Shown piece after piece: positions 1-6,649 of a DNA stretch of 6,687 nt. This DNA is from Bacteroides sp. UBA7335. GTDB lineage: Bacteria; Bacteroidota; Bacteroidia; Bacteroidales; Bacteroidaceae. Both the position numbers and the translations under genes were made by a program. The stretch lies in assembly GCA_002471185.1 (NCBI GenBank), contig DKPL01000038.1, positions 21,047-27,733 on the forward strand, read 5' to 3'. The notes under the pieces are model-generated. The model did not search any database and was not told the DNA's origin. It was given only the letters and a program-made list of their open reading frames with translations. The stretch's first letter is position 1, and the number at the start of each line of letters is the position of its first letter.

Positions 1-526
1 ACTCCGTGAACGCAACATTGCCGAGTATTTGATTTATATGTGGCAGGTTGAAGATTTGCTTCGTGCCAATAACTGTGATTTAGACAACATTGAAAGTTCA
101 ATTATATCACGATACCCTGAAGAGGATAAAAATGAGGTTCGCCAATGGTACGCTGATCTGATTAATATGATGCGTGAAGAGGGAGTAGTAGAGCATGGAC
201 ATTTGCAAATTAATAAAAATGTAATTATCCAACTGACAGATCTACATAAACAACTATTAGCATCGTCTAAATTTCCATTTTATAGTTCGGCATATTTTAA
301 AGCACTACCTTATATTGTAGAACTACGCAATAGAAATGGAAACAAAGAAGAGCCAGAATTAGAAACTTGCTTTGAAGCATTATATGGCATATTCTTACTT
401 CGCTTACAAAAGAAAACAGTTAGTTCCGAGACTGAAAAGGCCATTGAAGCTATTAGTAGCTTTTTGTCAATGCTAGCCAACTATTATGATAAAGACAAAA
501 AAGGAGAATTAAAAATCGAAGATTAA
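1..526 (+). CDS. DUF4924-type hypothetical protein, 5' end cut by window edge
   Basis: This is the 3' part of a gene whose start lies upstream of the window. The frame is open from base 2, giving 174 visible residues that begin LRERNIAEYLIYMWQVEDLL. A TTG at 29 could be read as a start, but the nine residues before it match the way this family begins (a few residues, then K/R-E-x-N-I-A-E-Y-x-x-Y-M-W-Q), so only a handful of residues are probably missing. I recognise it from memory as the DUF4924 family of Bacteroidales. The protein looks soluble and largely helical, with no signal peptide or membrane segment in the visible part. Conserved-looking stretches are the M-W-Q-x-E-D-L segment, a middle part with GHLQINKNVI and KFPFYSSAYFKALP, and a C-terminal ETCFEALYGIFLLRLQKK. 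The function is unknown. The stop codon lies one base before rmlD, so the two genes are almost certainly co-transcribed. Confidence 0.85.
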   Translation, partial: LRERNIAEYLIYMWQVEDLLRANNCDLDNIESSIISRYPEEDKNEVRQWYADLINMMREEGVVEHGHLQINKNVIIQLTDLHKQLLASSKFPFYSSAYFKALPYIVELRNRNGNKEEPELETCFEALYGIFLLRLQKKTVSSETEKAIEAISSFLSMLANYYDKDKKGELKIED

Positions 527-527
527 T

Positions 528-1379
528 ATGAAAATACTAATAACCGGTGGTAATGGACAACTAGGAAATGAGGTTCACTTACTGGCCGACACTTATCCAC
601 AACATACCTATTTTTTTACCGATATACAAGAACTAGATATTTGCAACGAGCAGGCAATCAATGATTATGTAAATGAACATGAAATTGATTTGATTGTAAA
701 CTGCGCAGCATACACAGCGGTAGATCAAGCTGAAGATAATGTTGACCTTTGTGATAAACTCAATCACATCGCTCCCGGTTATTTAGCAAATGCCATTCAG
801 AAACGAGGTGGATCGATAATCCAGATATCCACTGACTATGTATTCAATGGTAAGTCTTACCTTCCATACGTAGAAACAAACGTAACTTGTCCCGAATCGG
901 TATATGGTAACACCAAATTAGCCGGCGAAAAAGCGGTAATGAGCAATTGTGAACAAGCTATGGTTATCCGCACGTCATGGTTGTACTCTACATTTGGTAA
1001 TAATTTTGTGAAAACCATGATGCGCTTGGGAAAAGAGCGAGATAAACTTGGGGTAATATTCGATCAGGTAGGTACTCCGACTTACGCACGCGATTTAGCT
1101 CTTGCTATTTTTGCTGCCATAAACAAAGGCATTGTTCCGGGAATTTATCACTTCAGCAACGAAGGAGTATGCTCTTGGTACGACTTTACGGTAGCTATTC
1201 ATCGCATAGCCAATATCAAAAACTGCAAAATACTACCACTGCACACAGCCGATTATCCTACAAAAGCTGTTCGTCCACATTATTCAGTGTTGGATAAAAC
1301 TAAAATTAAGGAAACATTCCATATAGAAATCCCGCATTGGGAAGAGAGCTTGAAGCAATGCATAGCTCTACTTGACTAA
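528..1379 (+). CDS. rfbD: dTDP-4-dehydrorhamnose reductase (RmlD/RfbD)
   Basis: This cytosolic enzyme of the extended short-chain dehydrogenase family reduces dTDP-4-dehydro-L-rhamnose with NAD(P)H to dTDP-L-rhamnose, the donor for rhamnose in surface polysaccharides. At 283 residues it has the normal family length. Visible signatures are the N-terminal Rossmann loop GGNGQLG (residues 7-13), NCAAYTAVDQAE (58-69), STDYVFNG (101-108), and the catalytic Y126-x-x-x-K130 in VYGNTKLAGE. T102, Y126 and K130 match by spacing the Thr/Tyr/Lys triad of Salmonella RmlD (104/128/132). Further family motifs are RTSWLY (148-153), GTPTYARDLA (182-191) and RPHYSVLD (249-256). The ATG follows the upstream stop after one base. 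An AAGGAG at 501-506 is about 21 bases from the ATG, too far to act as a normal ribosome site. The rmlABC genes are not in the window, so this copy either serves a distant pathway or is the only rmlD of the genome. Confidence 0.95.
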   Translation: MKILITGGNGQLGNEVHLLADTYPQHTYFFTDIQELDICNEQAINDYVNEHEIDLIVNCAAYTAVDQAEDNVDLCDKLNHIAPGYLANAIQKRGGSIIQISTDYVFNGKSYLPYVETNVTCPESVYGNTKLAGEKAVMSNCEQAMVIRTSWLYSTFGNNFVKTMMRLGKERDKLGVIFDQVGTPTYARDLALAIFAAINKGIVPGIYHFSNEGVCSWYDFTVAIHRIANIKNCKILPLHTADYPTKAVRPHYSVLDKTKIKETFHIEIPHWEESLKQCIALLD

Positions 1380-1425
1380 TATTAAATTCATTATCTAACT
1401 ATACATTTACTGACGATATATTCGC

Positions 1426-3000
1426 ATGGCAGATTTAAACGAAATACAAAGAAGGCGTACCTTCGCCATTATTGCTCACCCTGATGCCGGTAAAACTTCA
1501 TTGACCGAAAAGTTGTTGCTTTTTGGAGGTCAAATTCAGGTTGCCGGTGCAGTAAAAAGCAATAAAATAAAAAAAACAGCTACGTCTGACTGGATGGAAA
1601 TCGAGAAACAACGTGGTATTTCGGTAACCACTTCCGTGATGGAGTTTGATTACCTCGATTATAAAATTAATATTCTAGATACTCCTGGTCACCAAGACTT
1701 TGCAGAAGATACATTCCGTACATTAACTGCCGTGGATAGTGTAATTATTGTTGTTGATGGGGCAAAGGGGGTTGAAAGCCAAACTAGAAAGTTAATGGAG
1801 GTATGCCGTATGCGCAATACTCCAGTTATCATCTTTGTTAACAAAATGGACCGTGAAGGTAAAGAGCCATTTGACTTGCTTGATGAGCTTGAAGAAGAAC
1901 TAAAGATTCAGGTACGACCACTTTCTTGGCCTATTGAACAAGGTGCTCGATTCAAAGGAGTATATAATATATACGAAAATAAGCTCGACTTATTTCAACC
2001 TTCGAAGCAGGTTATGACTGAAAAGGTTGAGGTTGATGTACAATCTGAAGAACTTGACAAACATATCGGAAGCCACTTAGCAAATAAGCTACGCGGTGAT
2101 CTTGAGTTGATTGAAGGAGTATATCCTGAATTTAATCATCAAGCTTACTTGGATGGAGAGTGTGCTCCTGTGTTTTTTGGCTCTGCTTTAAATAACTTTG
2201 GAGTTCAAGAGCTATTAAACTGTTTTGTAGAAATTGCACCAAGTCCTCGTCCGGTAATGGCAGAGGAACGTGAGGTTTGTCCTGACGAACCTAAATTTAC
2301 AGGATTTATCTTCAAAATCACAGCAAATATTGACCCAAACCACCGTTCGTGTGTTGCTTTCTGCAAAGTATGTTCAGGTAAGTTTGTGCGTAATGCACCT
2401 TATTACCATGTACGCAATGGCAAAACAATGCGTTTTTCTTCGCCAACTCAATTTATGGCTCAACGCAAAACAACTATTGACGAAGCATACGCAGGTGATA
2501 TCATCGGTTTACCGGATAATGGTACATTCAAAATTGGAGATACTTTAACCGAAGGTGAGATGCTTCATTTCCGCGGATTACCAAGCTTCTCGCCTGAAAT
2601 GTTCAAATACATTGAGAATGCCGATCCAATGAAGCAAAAACAATTAGCTAAAGGTATAGACCAGTTGATGGATGAAGGAGTAGCACAGTTGTTTGTCAAT
2701 CAGTTTAACGGACGAAAGATTATTGGTACTGTTGGGCAGCTCCAATTTGAGGTTATTCAATACCGCCTACTTAACGAATATAATGCATCGTGCCGCTGGG
2801 AACCTTTAAGCTTATATAAGGCTTGCTGGATAGAAAGCGATGATCAAGCCGAATTGGAAGCATTCAAAAAAAGAAAATATCAATTTATGGCTAAAGATAA
2901 AGATGGAAGAGATGTATTCTTGGCAGACTCTAACTACGTTTTACAAATGGCACAAATGGATTTCAAGAATATCAGATTCCATTTCTCAAGCGAATTTTAA
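1426..3000 (+). CDS. prfC: Peptide chain release factor 3 (RF3), translational GTPase
   Basis: RF3 is a cytosolic GTPase that removes RF1 or RF2 from the ribosome after peptide release. The 524 residues fit the family (E. coli about 529). G-domain motifs are all present: the P loop AHPDAGKT (17-24), the switch I segment RGISVTTS (63-70), DTPGH (85-89), NKMD (139-142), and SAL (254-256) within FFGSALNNFGV. The EF-Tu-like second domain runs roughly from residue 290 to 385. The third domain follows and holds VGQLQFEV (437-444), a hallmark of RF3 and its relatives. The D-x-A-G-K-T form of the P loop and the sequence after it (FGGQIQVAGAVKSNK) are typical of RF3 rather than EF-G or LepA. The start is the only sensible ATG. 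It has no Shine-Dalgarno sequence and lies in A/T-rich DNA, as is usual in Bacteroidota. The 46-base gap after rfbD holds no convincing promoter or terminator, so read-through from rfbD is likely. Confidence 0.97.
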   Translation: MADLNEIQRRRTFAIIAHPDAGKTSLTEKLLLFGGQIQVAGAVKSNKIKKTATSDWMEIEKQRGISVTTSVMEFDYLDYKINILDTPGHQDFAEDTFRTLTAVDSVIIVVDGAKGVESQTRKLMEVCRMRNTPVIIFVNKMDREGKEPFDLLDELEEELKIQVRPLSWPIEQGARFKGVYNIYENKLDLFQPSKQVMTEKVEVDVQSEELDKHIGSHLANKLRGDLELIEGVYPEFNHQAYLDGECAPVFFGSALNNFGVQELLNCFVEIAPSPRPVMAEEREVCPDEPKFTGFIFKITANIDPNHRSCVAFCKVCSGKFVRNAPYYHVRNGKTMRFSSPTQFMAQRKTTIDEAYAGDIIGLPDNGTFKIGDTLTEGEMLHFRGLPSFSPEMFKYIENADPMKQKQLAKGIDQLMDEGVAQLFVNQFNGRKIIGTVGQLQFEVIQYRLLNEYNASCRWEPLSLYKACWIESDDQAELEAFKKRKYQFMAKDKDGRDVFLADSNYVLQMAQMDFKNIRFHFSSEF

Positions 3001-3004
3001 GTGA

Positions 3005-3020
3005 ATCTAAAGCTTTAGAT
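3005..3020. repeat. Perfect 16-bp palindrome just after the prfC stop
   Basis: ATCTAAAGCTTTAGAT reads the same on both strands. It starts four bases after the prfC stop codon and touches the A run that opens the terminator. As RNA it could only form a hairpin with several central bases unpaired, so it may instead be a duplex-DNA binding site or simply part of a two-stem termination region. The palindrome is directly visible; any role is inference. Confidence 0.6.
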
Positions 3021-3064
3021 AAAAAAGTGGATAACTAAACTTAGTTTATCCACTTTTTTTTTTT
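3021..3064 (+). terminator. Intrinsic terminator of the DUF4924-rfbD-prfC block
   Basis: The left arm GTGGATAA (3027-3034) pairs with TTATCCAC (3046-3053). CTA (3035-3037) pairs with TAG (3042-3044) around a four-base loop, with T3045 bulged. Six A (3021-3026) before the stem can pair with the first six T after it, so the element is close to symmetric and could also work for transcription from the other side. Eleven T (3054-3064) follow the stem. It lies 20 bases after prfC, and the next gene begins more than 200 bases on, so it separates two transcription units. Confidence 0.9.
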
Positions 3065-3073
3065 GGGGGGGGG
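3054..3073. other. T11-G9 double homopolymer
   Basis: The terminator T run (3054-3064, eleven T) passes straight into nine G (3065-3073), followed by AGGAAGAAG. A G9 run is strikingly out of character for this AT-rich DNA and lies outside any gene. It could be a slippage-prone site, a G-quartet-capable stretch, or a sequencing or assembly length error, since homopolymer lengths are the least reliable part of a read. Confidence 0.7.
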
Positions 3074-3289
3074 AGGAAGAAGTACACCTTTTAATTCTTA
3101 CTAAGATTTAATGTCCACTACTTTATGGTATAAAAAGAGCAAATCAGAACCCAATTAATAAAGTATAAAATCAAAGTTATTATTATCATTTAGCATTTTT
3201 TATCCCTAACATCTATTAATCTATAGTTTATTATCACTATTTTGGGAAAAATTTTCATCTACCCTTTAAATAAACTAATATTCTGTAAT
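3074..3289 (+). promoter_or_regulatory. AT-rich intergenic region upstream of oadG, presumed to hold the operon promoter
   Basis: No gene or RNA gene is supported here. The position, after a strong terminator and before a three-gene operon, implies that the oad promoter lies within it. I searched by eye for the Bacteroides pattern TTTG, 19-21 bases, TAnnTTTG and found no good match. The closest -7-like string is TATTTTG at 3238-3244, one base short and with no TTTG at the right distance upstream. GTATAAAA occurs twice (3128-3135 and 3163-3170), 35 bases apart, which may be chance in such AT-rich DNA. The call rests on context, not on a recognised site. Confidence 0.35.
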
Positions 3290-3547
3290 ATGGAAAATCT
3301 CAGCACAGCATTTATGCTGATGGCAGTAGGTATGGTCACTGTATTTACAATTCTACTAGTCGTAATCTTATTAGGAAAAGTGCTAACTACCTTAGTAAAC
3401 AAGTATGCTCCAGCCGAAGTACAAGCTCCTGCCAAACATTCACATTCACCAGCTCCTATTCCCGGAAATATTTTAGCAGCAATCACCGCAGCGGTTAATG
3501 TAGTAACACAAGGTAAAGGCAAAATCACAAAAATAGAAAAGAAATAA
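3290..3547 (+). CDS. oadG: Oxaloacetate decarboxylase gamma subunit (OadG family)
   Basis: This is the small membrane anchor that joins the alpha and beta subunits of sodium-pumping biotin decarboxylases. From the ATG at 3290 it has 85 residues: a short N-terminus (MENLSTAFML), one membrane helix at about residues 7-29, a basic segment with NKYAPAE, a short Pro/Ala-rich part holding H50 and H52, and a C-terminal helix-like stretch ILAAITAAVNVV ending in lysines. Histidines in the tail bind a metal in studied OadG proteins; that H50/H52 do so here is inference. The frame is open upstream to a TTG at 3242, which would add 16 residues. The ATG is preferred because MENLSTAFMLMAVGMVTVF is how this family normally begins in Bacteroidales. 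It is the first gene of a gamma-alpha-beta operon, 31 bases before oadA. The family is shared with methylmalonyl-CoA decarboxylase, so the neighbour decides the name. Confidence 0.88.
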   Translation: MENLSTAFMLMAVGMVTVFTILLVVILLGKVLTTLVNKYAPAEVQAPAKHSHSPAPIPGNILAAITAAVNVVTQGKGKITKIEKK

Positions 3548-3578
3548 CTTTATATCATACGATTGAAACATTAAAAAC

Positions 3579-5414
3579 ATGAAGAAAGAAATTAAATTCA
3601 GCTTAGTATTCAGAGATATGTGGCAAAGTGCGGGTAAGTATGTACCGCGCGTAGATCAATTGTTAAAAGTAGCACCAGCAATTATTGAGATGGGGTGTTT
3701 TGCTCGTGTTGAAACAAATGGTGGTGGATTCGAACAAGTCAATTTACTATTTGGCGAAAACCCCAATGTGGCTGTCAGAGAATGGACAAAACCTTTTAAC
3801 GATGCCGGCATACAAACGCATATGCTTGATAGAGCATTAAATGGATTACGAATGAGTCCGGTTCCTGCCGATGTACGCAAACTATTTTACAAGGTTAAGA
3901 AGGCACAAGGCACAGACATTACTCGTACTTTCTGTGGTTTAAATGATATACGAAACATTGCACCATCAATTGTTTATGCCAAAGAAGCTGGCATGATTTC
4001 TCAATGCTCACTTTGCATTACCCACTCGCCCATCCACACGGTTGAGTATTATACCGATATGGCACTAGAACTTATTAAACTAGGGGCGGACGAGATTTGC
4101 ATTAAAGATATGGCAGGCATCGGTCGCCCCGTTTCTTTAGGAAAAATTGTAGCCAATATAAAAGCGACTTATCCTGATATTATTATTCAATATCATAGTC
4201 ATGCTGGTCCGGGACTAAACATGGCAAGTATTCTTGAAGTATGCGAAGCAGGTTGTGACTATATTGATGTGGGTATGGAGCCATTATCATGGGGTACAGG
4301 ACATGCCGATTTAATTAGTGTGCAAGCCATGCTAAAAGATGCCGGATTTAAAGTTCCTGAAATAGATATGGAAGCTTACATGAAGGTGCGTTCTATGATT
4401 CAAGAATTTATGGATGATTTTCTAGGTTTATACATTAGCCCTAAAAATCGCTTAATGAACTCACTCCTCATAGGCCCAGGATTGCCCGGTGGAATGATGG
4501 GCAGTTTAATGGCCGATTTGGAAACCAACCTTGAATCAATCAATAAATACAAAGCCAAACACAATTTACCATTCATGACACAAGATCAACTATTGATCAA
4601 ATTATTCAATGAAGTAGCATATGTATGGCCACGTGTAGGATATCCTCCGCTAGTAACTCCATTTAGTCAATACGTAAAAAACCTTGCTATGATGAATGTG
4701 ATAGCCATGGAAAAAGGTAAAGAGCGCTGGGGAATGATAGCTGACGATATTTGGGATATGATTTTAGGAAAAGCAGGTATGCTACCAGGACAACTAGCTC
4801 CCGAAATTATAGAAAAAGCCGAACGAGAAGGACGTAAGTTCTTTGATGGCAATCCACAAGATAATTATCCTGATGACTTGGATAAGTATCGTAAATTAAT
4901 GAAAGAAAACAAATGGGACTTCGGACAAGATGATGAAGAACTGTTTGAGTATGCTATGCATCCTGCACAATACGAAGCTTACCGAAGTGGAAAAGCCAAG
5001 GAGGACTTTTTGGAAGATGTGGCTAAACGTAAAAAAGAAAAAGAGAAATCACCACAAGAAGATGCAAAGCCAAAAACATTGACAGTGCAAGTAGATGGTC
5101 AGGCATACAAAGTAACCGTTGCTTATGGAGAAACAGAATTGCCTGCCAACCCTAAAGATAACTCACTCGTTACGGCCGGTGAAGGAAAAGAGGTGTTATC
5201 ACCATTGGAAGGCAAGTTCTTCTTAACAAAAAATGCACAAGAAACACCTTTAAAGGTTGGAGATGCAGTACAAAAAGGAGATGTTATCTGCTATGTTGAG
5301 GCAATGAAAACTTATAATGCTATTCGTGCAGAGTTCGGAGGAACAATTACTTCTATTTGTGCAAATTCTGGAGATACAGTATCTGAAGATGATATATTAA
5401 TGACAATTGGATAA
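3579..5414 (+). CDS. oadA: Oxaloacetate decarboxylase-type alpha subunit: carboxyltransferase with C-terminal biotin domain
   Basis: The 611-residue soluble subunit should transfer a carboxyl group from oxaloacetate (or a related oxo-acid) to its own biotin. Residues 1 to about 260 look like the HMGL-like TIM barrel, with D13 in RDMWQS (12-17), R85, K176 in IKDMAG and H206/H208 in YHSHAG as probable metal-site and catalytic residues. Residues about 270-480 form the conserved PYC/OADA domain (PGLPGGMMGSL at 300-310, PLVTPFSQYV at 357-366). A charged Lys/Glu linker (about 470-498) leads to a biotinyl domain (about 538-611) with biotin Lys577 in EAMKT, 34 residues from the end. The family's usual RDAHQS and WGGATFD motifs are changed (RDMWQS, TNGGGFE), so this is a divergent branch and its substrate is less sure than its fold. 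Alternatives are a pyruvate carboxylase B-type subunit or a decarboxylase for another oxo-acid. The OadG and OadB neighbours favour a Na+-pumping decarboxylase. There is no Shine-Dalgarno sequence; the ATG follows TTAAAAAC. Confidence 0.88.
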   Translation: MKKEIKFSLVFRDMWQSAGKYVPRVDQLLKVAPAIIEMGCFARVETNGGGFEQVNLLFGENPNVAVREWTKPFNDAGIQTHMLDRALNGLRMSPVPADVRKLFYKVKKAQGTDITRTFCGLNDIRNIAPSIVYAKEAGMISQCSLCITHSPIHTVEYYTDMALELIKLGADEICIKDMAGIGRPVSLGKIVANIKATYPDIIIQYHSHAGPGLNMASILEVCEAGCDYIDVGMEPLSWGTGHADLISVQAMLKDAGFKVPEIDMEAYMKVRSMIQEFMDDFLGLYISPKNRLMNSLLIGPGLPGGMMGSLMADLETNLESINKYKAKHNLPFMTQDQLLIKLFNEVAYVWPRVGYPPLVTPFSQYVKNLAMMNVIAMEKGKERWGMIADDIWDMILGKAGMLPGQLAPEIIEKAEREGRKFFDGNPQDNYPDDLDKYRKLMKENKWDFGQDDEELFEYAMHPAQYEAYRSGKAKEDFLEDVAKRKKEKEKSPQEDAKPKTLTVQVDGQAYKVTVAYGETELPANPKDNSLVTAGEGKEVLSPLEGKFFLTKNAQETPLKVGDAVQKGDVICYVEAMKTYNAIRAEFGGTITSICANSGDTVSEDDILMTIG

Positions 5415-5416
5415 TG
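5412..5416 (+). promoter_or_regulatory. Stop/start overlap TAATG joining oadA and oadB
   Basis: The oadA stop TAA (5412-5414) shares its last A with the oadB start ATG (5414-5416). No Shine-Dalgarno sequence stands before the ATG, so ribosomes ending oadA probably re-start directly on oadB. Coupling would help keep alpha and beta in balance. The overlap is visible; the coupling is inference. Confidence 0.7.
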
Positions 5417-6649
5417 GGAGAAATAATTGATAAACTATACAATATGACTGCTTTCAGCAATATTATTGCTGAACCACAGTTTTTGATTATGTACTTGATT
5501 GGGTTTGTATTATTATACTTAGGAATTAAAAAGCAATATGAACCTTTATTATTGGTCCCCATCGCATTTGGTATATTGCTCGCTAACTTTCCGGGTGGAG
5601 AAATGGGAGTAGTACAAGCTGATGAAAATGGCATGGTAATGGTACATGGAGTTATGAAAAACATATGGGAAATGCCACTGCATGAAATAGCTCATGAGCT
5701 AGGTATTATGAACTTTGTTTATTACATGCTGATTAAAACAGGGTTTCTCCCTCCAATTATTTTCATGGGAGTTGGCGCATTAACAGACTTTGGTCCGATG
5801 CTACGCAACTTGCGATTATCGATTTTTGGTGCAGCAGCACAAATAGGTATCTTTACGGTATTGTTGGTAGCTATTCTTATTGGCTTTACACCACAAGAAG
5901 CTGGTTCGTTAGGTATCATTGGTGGCGCAGATGGTCCTACGGCTATTTTCACTACAATCAAGTTGGCACCCCATTTATTAGGGCCAGTAGCAATTGCAGC
6001 CTATTCATATATGGCACTTGTGCCGGTGATTATCCCTGCAGTAGTAAAATTGCTTTGTACTAAAAAAGAGTTGAGTATTAACATGAAGGAGCAAGAAAAG
6101 AAATTTCCTTCAGATAAAGAAATAAAAAATGTACGTGTACTCAAAATCATTTTTCCAATAGTAGTGACTACTGTAGTAGCTCTGTTTGTGCCTACAGCAG
6201 TACCATTGATTGGTATGTTGATGTTTGGGAATCTAGTCAAGGAGATAGGTAGTAATACCTTCCGTTTGTTTGATGCAGCATCAAATAGCATCATGAATGC
6301 AGCTACTATATTTTTAGGATTATCAGTAGGTGCTACCATGACAGCAGACGCTTTTCTTGATTGGACAACTATAGGTATTATCGTAGGAGGTTTTCTAGCT
6401 TTTGCACTAAGTATTGCTGGTGGAATTTTCTTTGTAAAGCTCTTCAATTTGTTTACTAAGAAGAAAATCAATCCATTGATTGGAGCTACCGGATTGAGTG
6501 CAGTGCCCATGGCTAGTAGAGTAGCCAATGAAATAGCATTAAAATACGACCCCAAGAATCATGTACTACAATACTGTATGGCAAGTAACATCTCGGGAGT
6601 AATAGGTTCGGCTGTAGCAGCTGGTGTTTTAATATCATTCTTATCGTAG
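5414..6649 (+). CDS. oadB: Sodium-pumping decarboxylase beta subunit (OadB family)
   Basis: This integral membrane protein decarboxylates carboxybiotin delivered by the alpha subunit and couples it to Na+ export and uptake of one proton. It has 411 residues, slightly shorter than Klebsiella OadB (about 433), and is made almost wholly of hydrophobic segments (for example about 22-38, 111-120, 136-158, 187-214, 242-262, 318-342 and 394-410). Key motifs are intact: GALTDFGPML (121-130); SLGIIGGADGPTAIF (165-179), whose D173 matches the essential Klebsiella D203; Y199 in AAYSYMALVP, matching Y229 by spacing; and INPLIGATGLSAVPMASR, where N353, G357, S362 and R369 have the spacing of Klebsiella N373, G377, S382 and R389. 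ASNISGVIGSAVAAG closes the protein. A basic cytoplasmic-type loop lies at about 214-242. The start overlaps the oadA stop. An ATG at 5444 (residue 11) is possible but less likely. The same family serves methylmalonyl-CoA and glutaconyl-CoA decarboxylases, so the substrate comes from alpha. Confidence 0.93.
   Translation: MGEIIDKLYNMTAFSNIIAEPQFLIMYLIGFVLLYLGIKKQYEPLLLVPIAFGILLANFPGGEMGVVQADENGMVMVHGVMKNIWEMPLHEIAHELGIMNFVYYMLIKTGFLPPIIFMGVGALTDFGPMLRNLRLSIFGAAAQIGIFTVLLVAILIGFTPQEAGSLGIIGGADGPTAIFTTIKLAPHLLGPVAIAAYSYMALVPVIIPAVVKLLCTKKELSINMKEQEKKFPSDKEIKNVRVLKIIFPIVVTTVVALFVPTAVPLIGMLMFGNLVKEIGSNTFRLFDAASNSIMNAATIFLGLSVGATMTADAFLDWTTIGIIVGGFLAFALSIAGGIFFVKLFNLFTKKKINPLIGATGLSAVPMASRVANEIALKYDPKNHVLQYCMASNISGVIGSAVAAGVLISFLS

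Noticed and set aside
501..506. AAGGAG as a Shine-Dalgarno sequence for rfbD
   Set aside because: It ends 21 bases before the ATG, too far for normal use, and lies within Lys/Gly/Glu codons of the upstream gene.
1402..1409. TACATTTA before prfC as a Bacteroides-type -7 promoter element
   Set aside because: The last base differs from the TAnnTTTG consensus and no TTTG lies at the required distance upstream.
2270..2548. Plus-strand open frame of 92 codons inside prfC in another frame
   Set aside because: prfC is intact across this span with all expected motifs, and the second frame shows nothing recognisable.
3238..3244. TATTTTG as the -7 element of the oad promoter
   Set aside because: It is one base shorter than the consensus and has no matching -33 element, so it cannot be called from sequence.
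3001..3289. Riboswitch, tRNA or small RNA gene in the intergenic region
   Set aside because: Apart from the terminator stem and the palindrome, I see no extended base pairing, no cloverleaf and no conserved riboswitch core.
3259..3528. Open frame of 89 codons on the minus strand over oadG
   Set aside because: It lies antisense to oadG, which matches its family along its length. No start context or motif supports the reverse frame.
5353..5664. Minus-strand open frame spanning the oadA/oadB junction
   Set aside because: It is a shadow of two convincing genes that overlap by one base, with no recognisable product.
6001..6555. Long open frame of 184 codons on the minus strand inside oadB
   Set aside because: It is fully antisense to a well-supported membrane protein gene. 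Its sequence shows no family motif and its composition is that of reversed hydrophobic codons.
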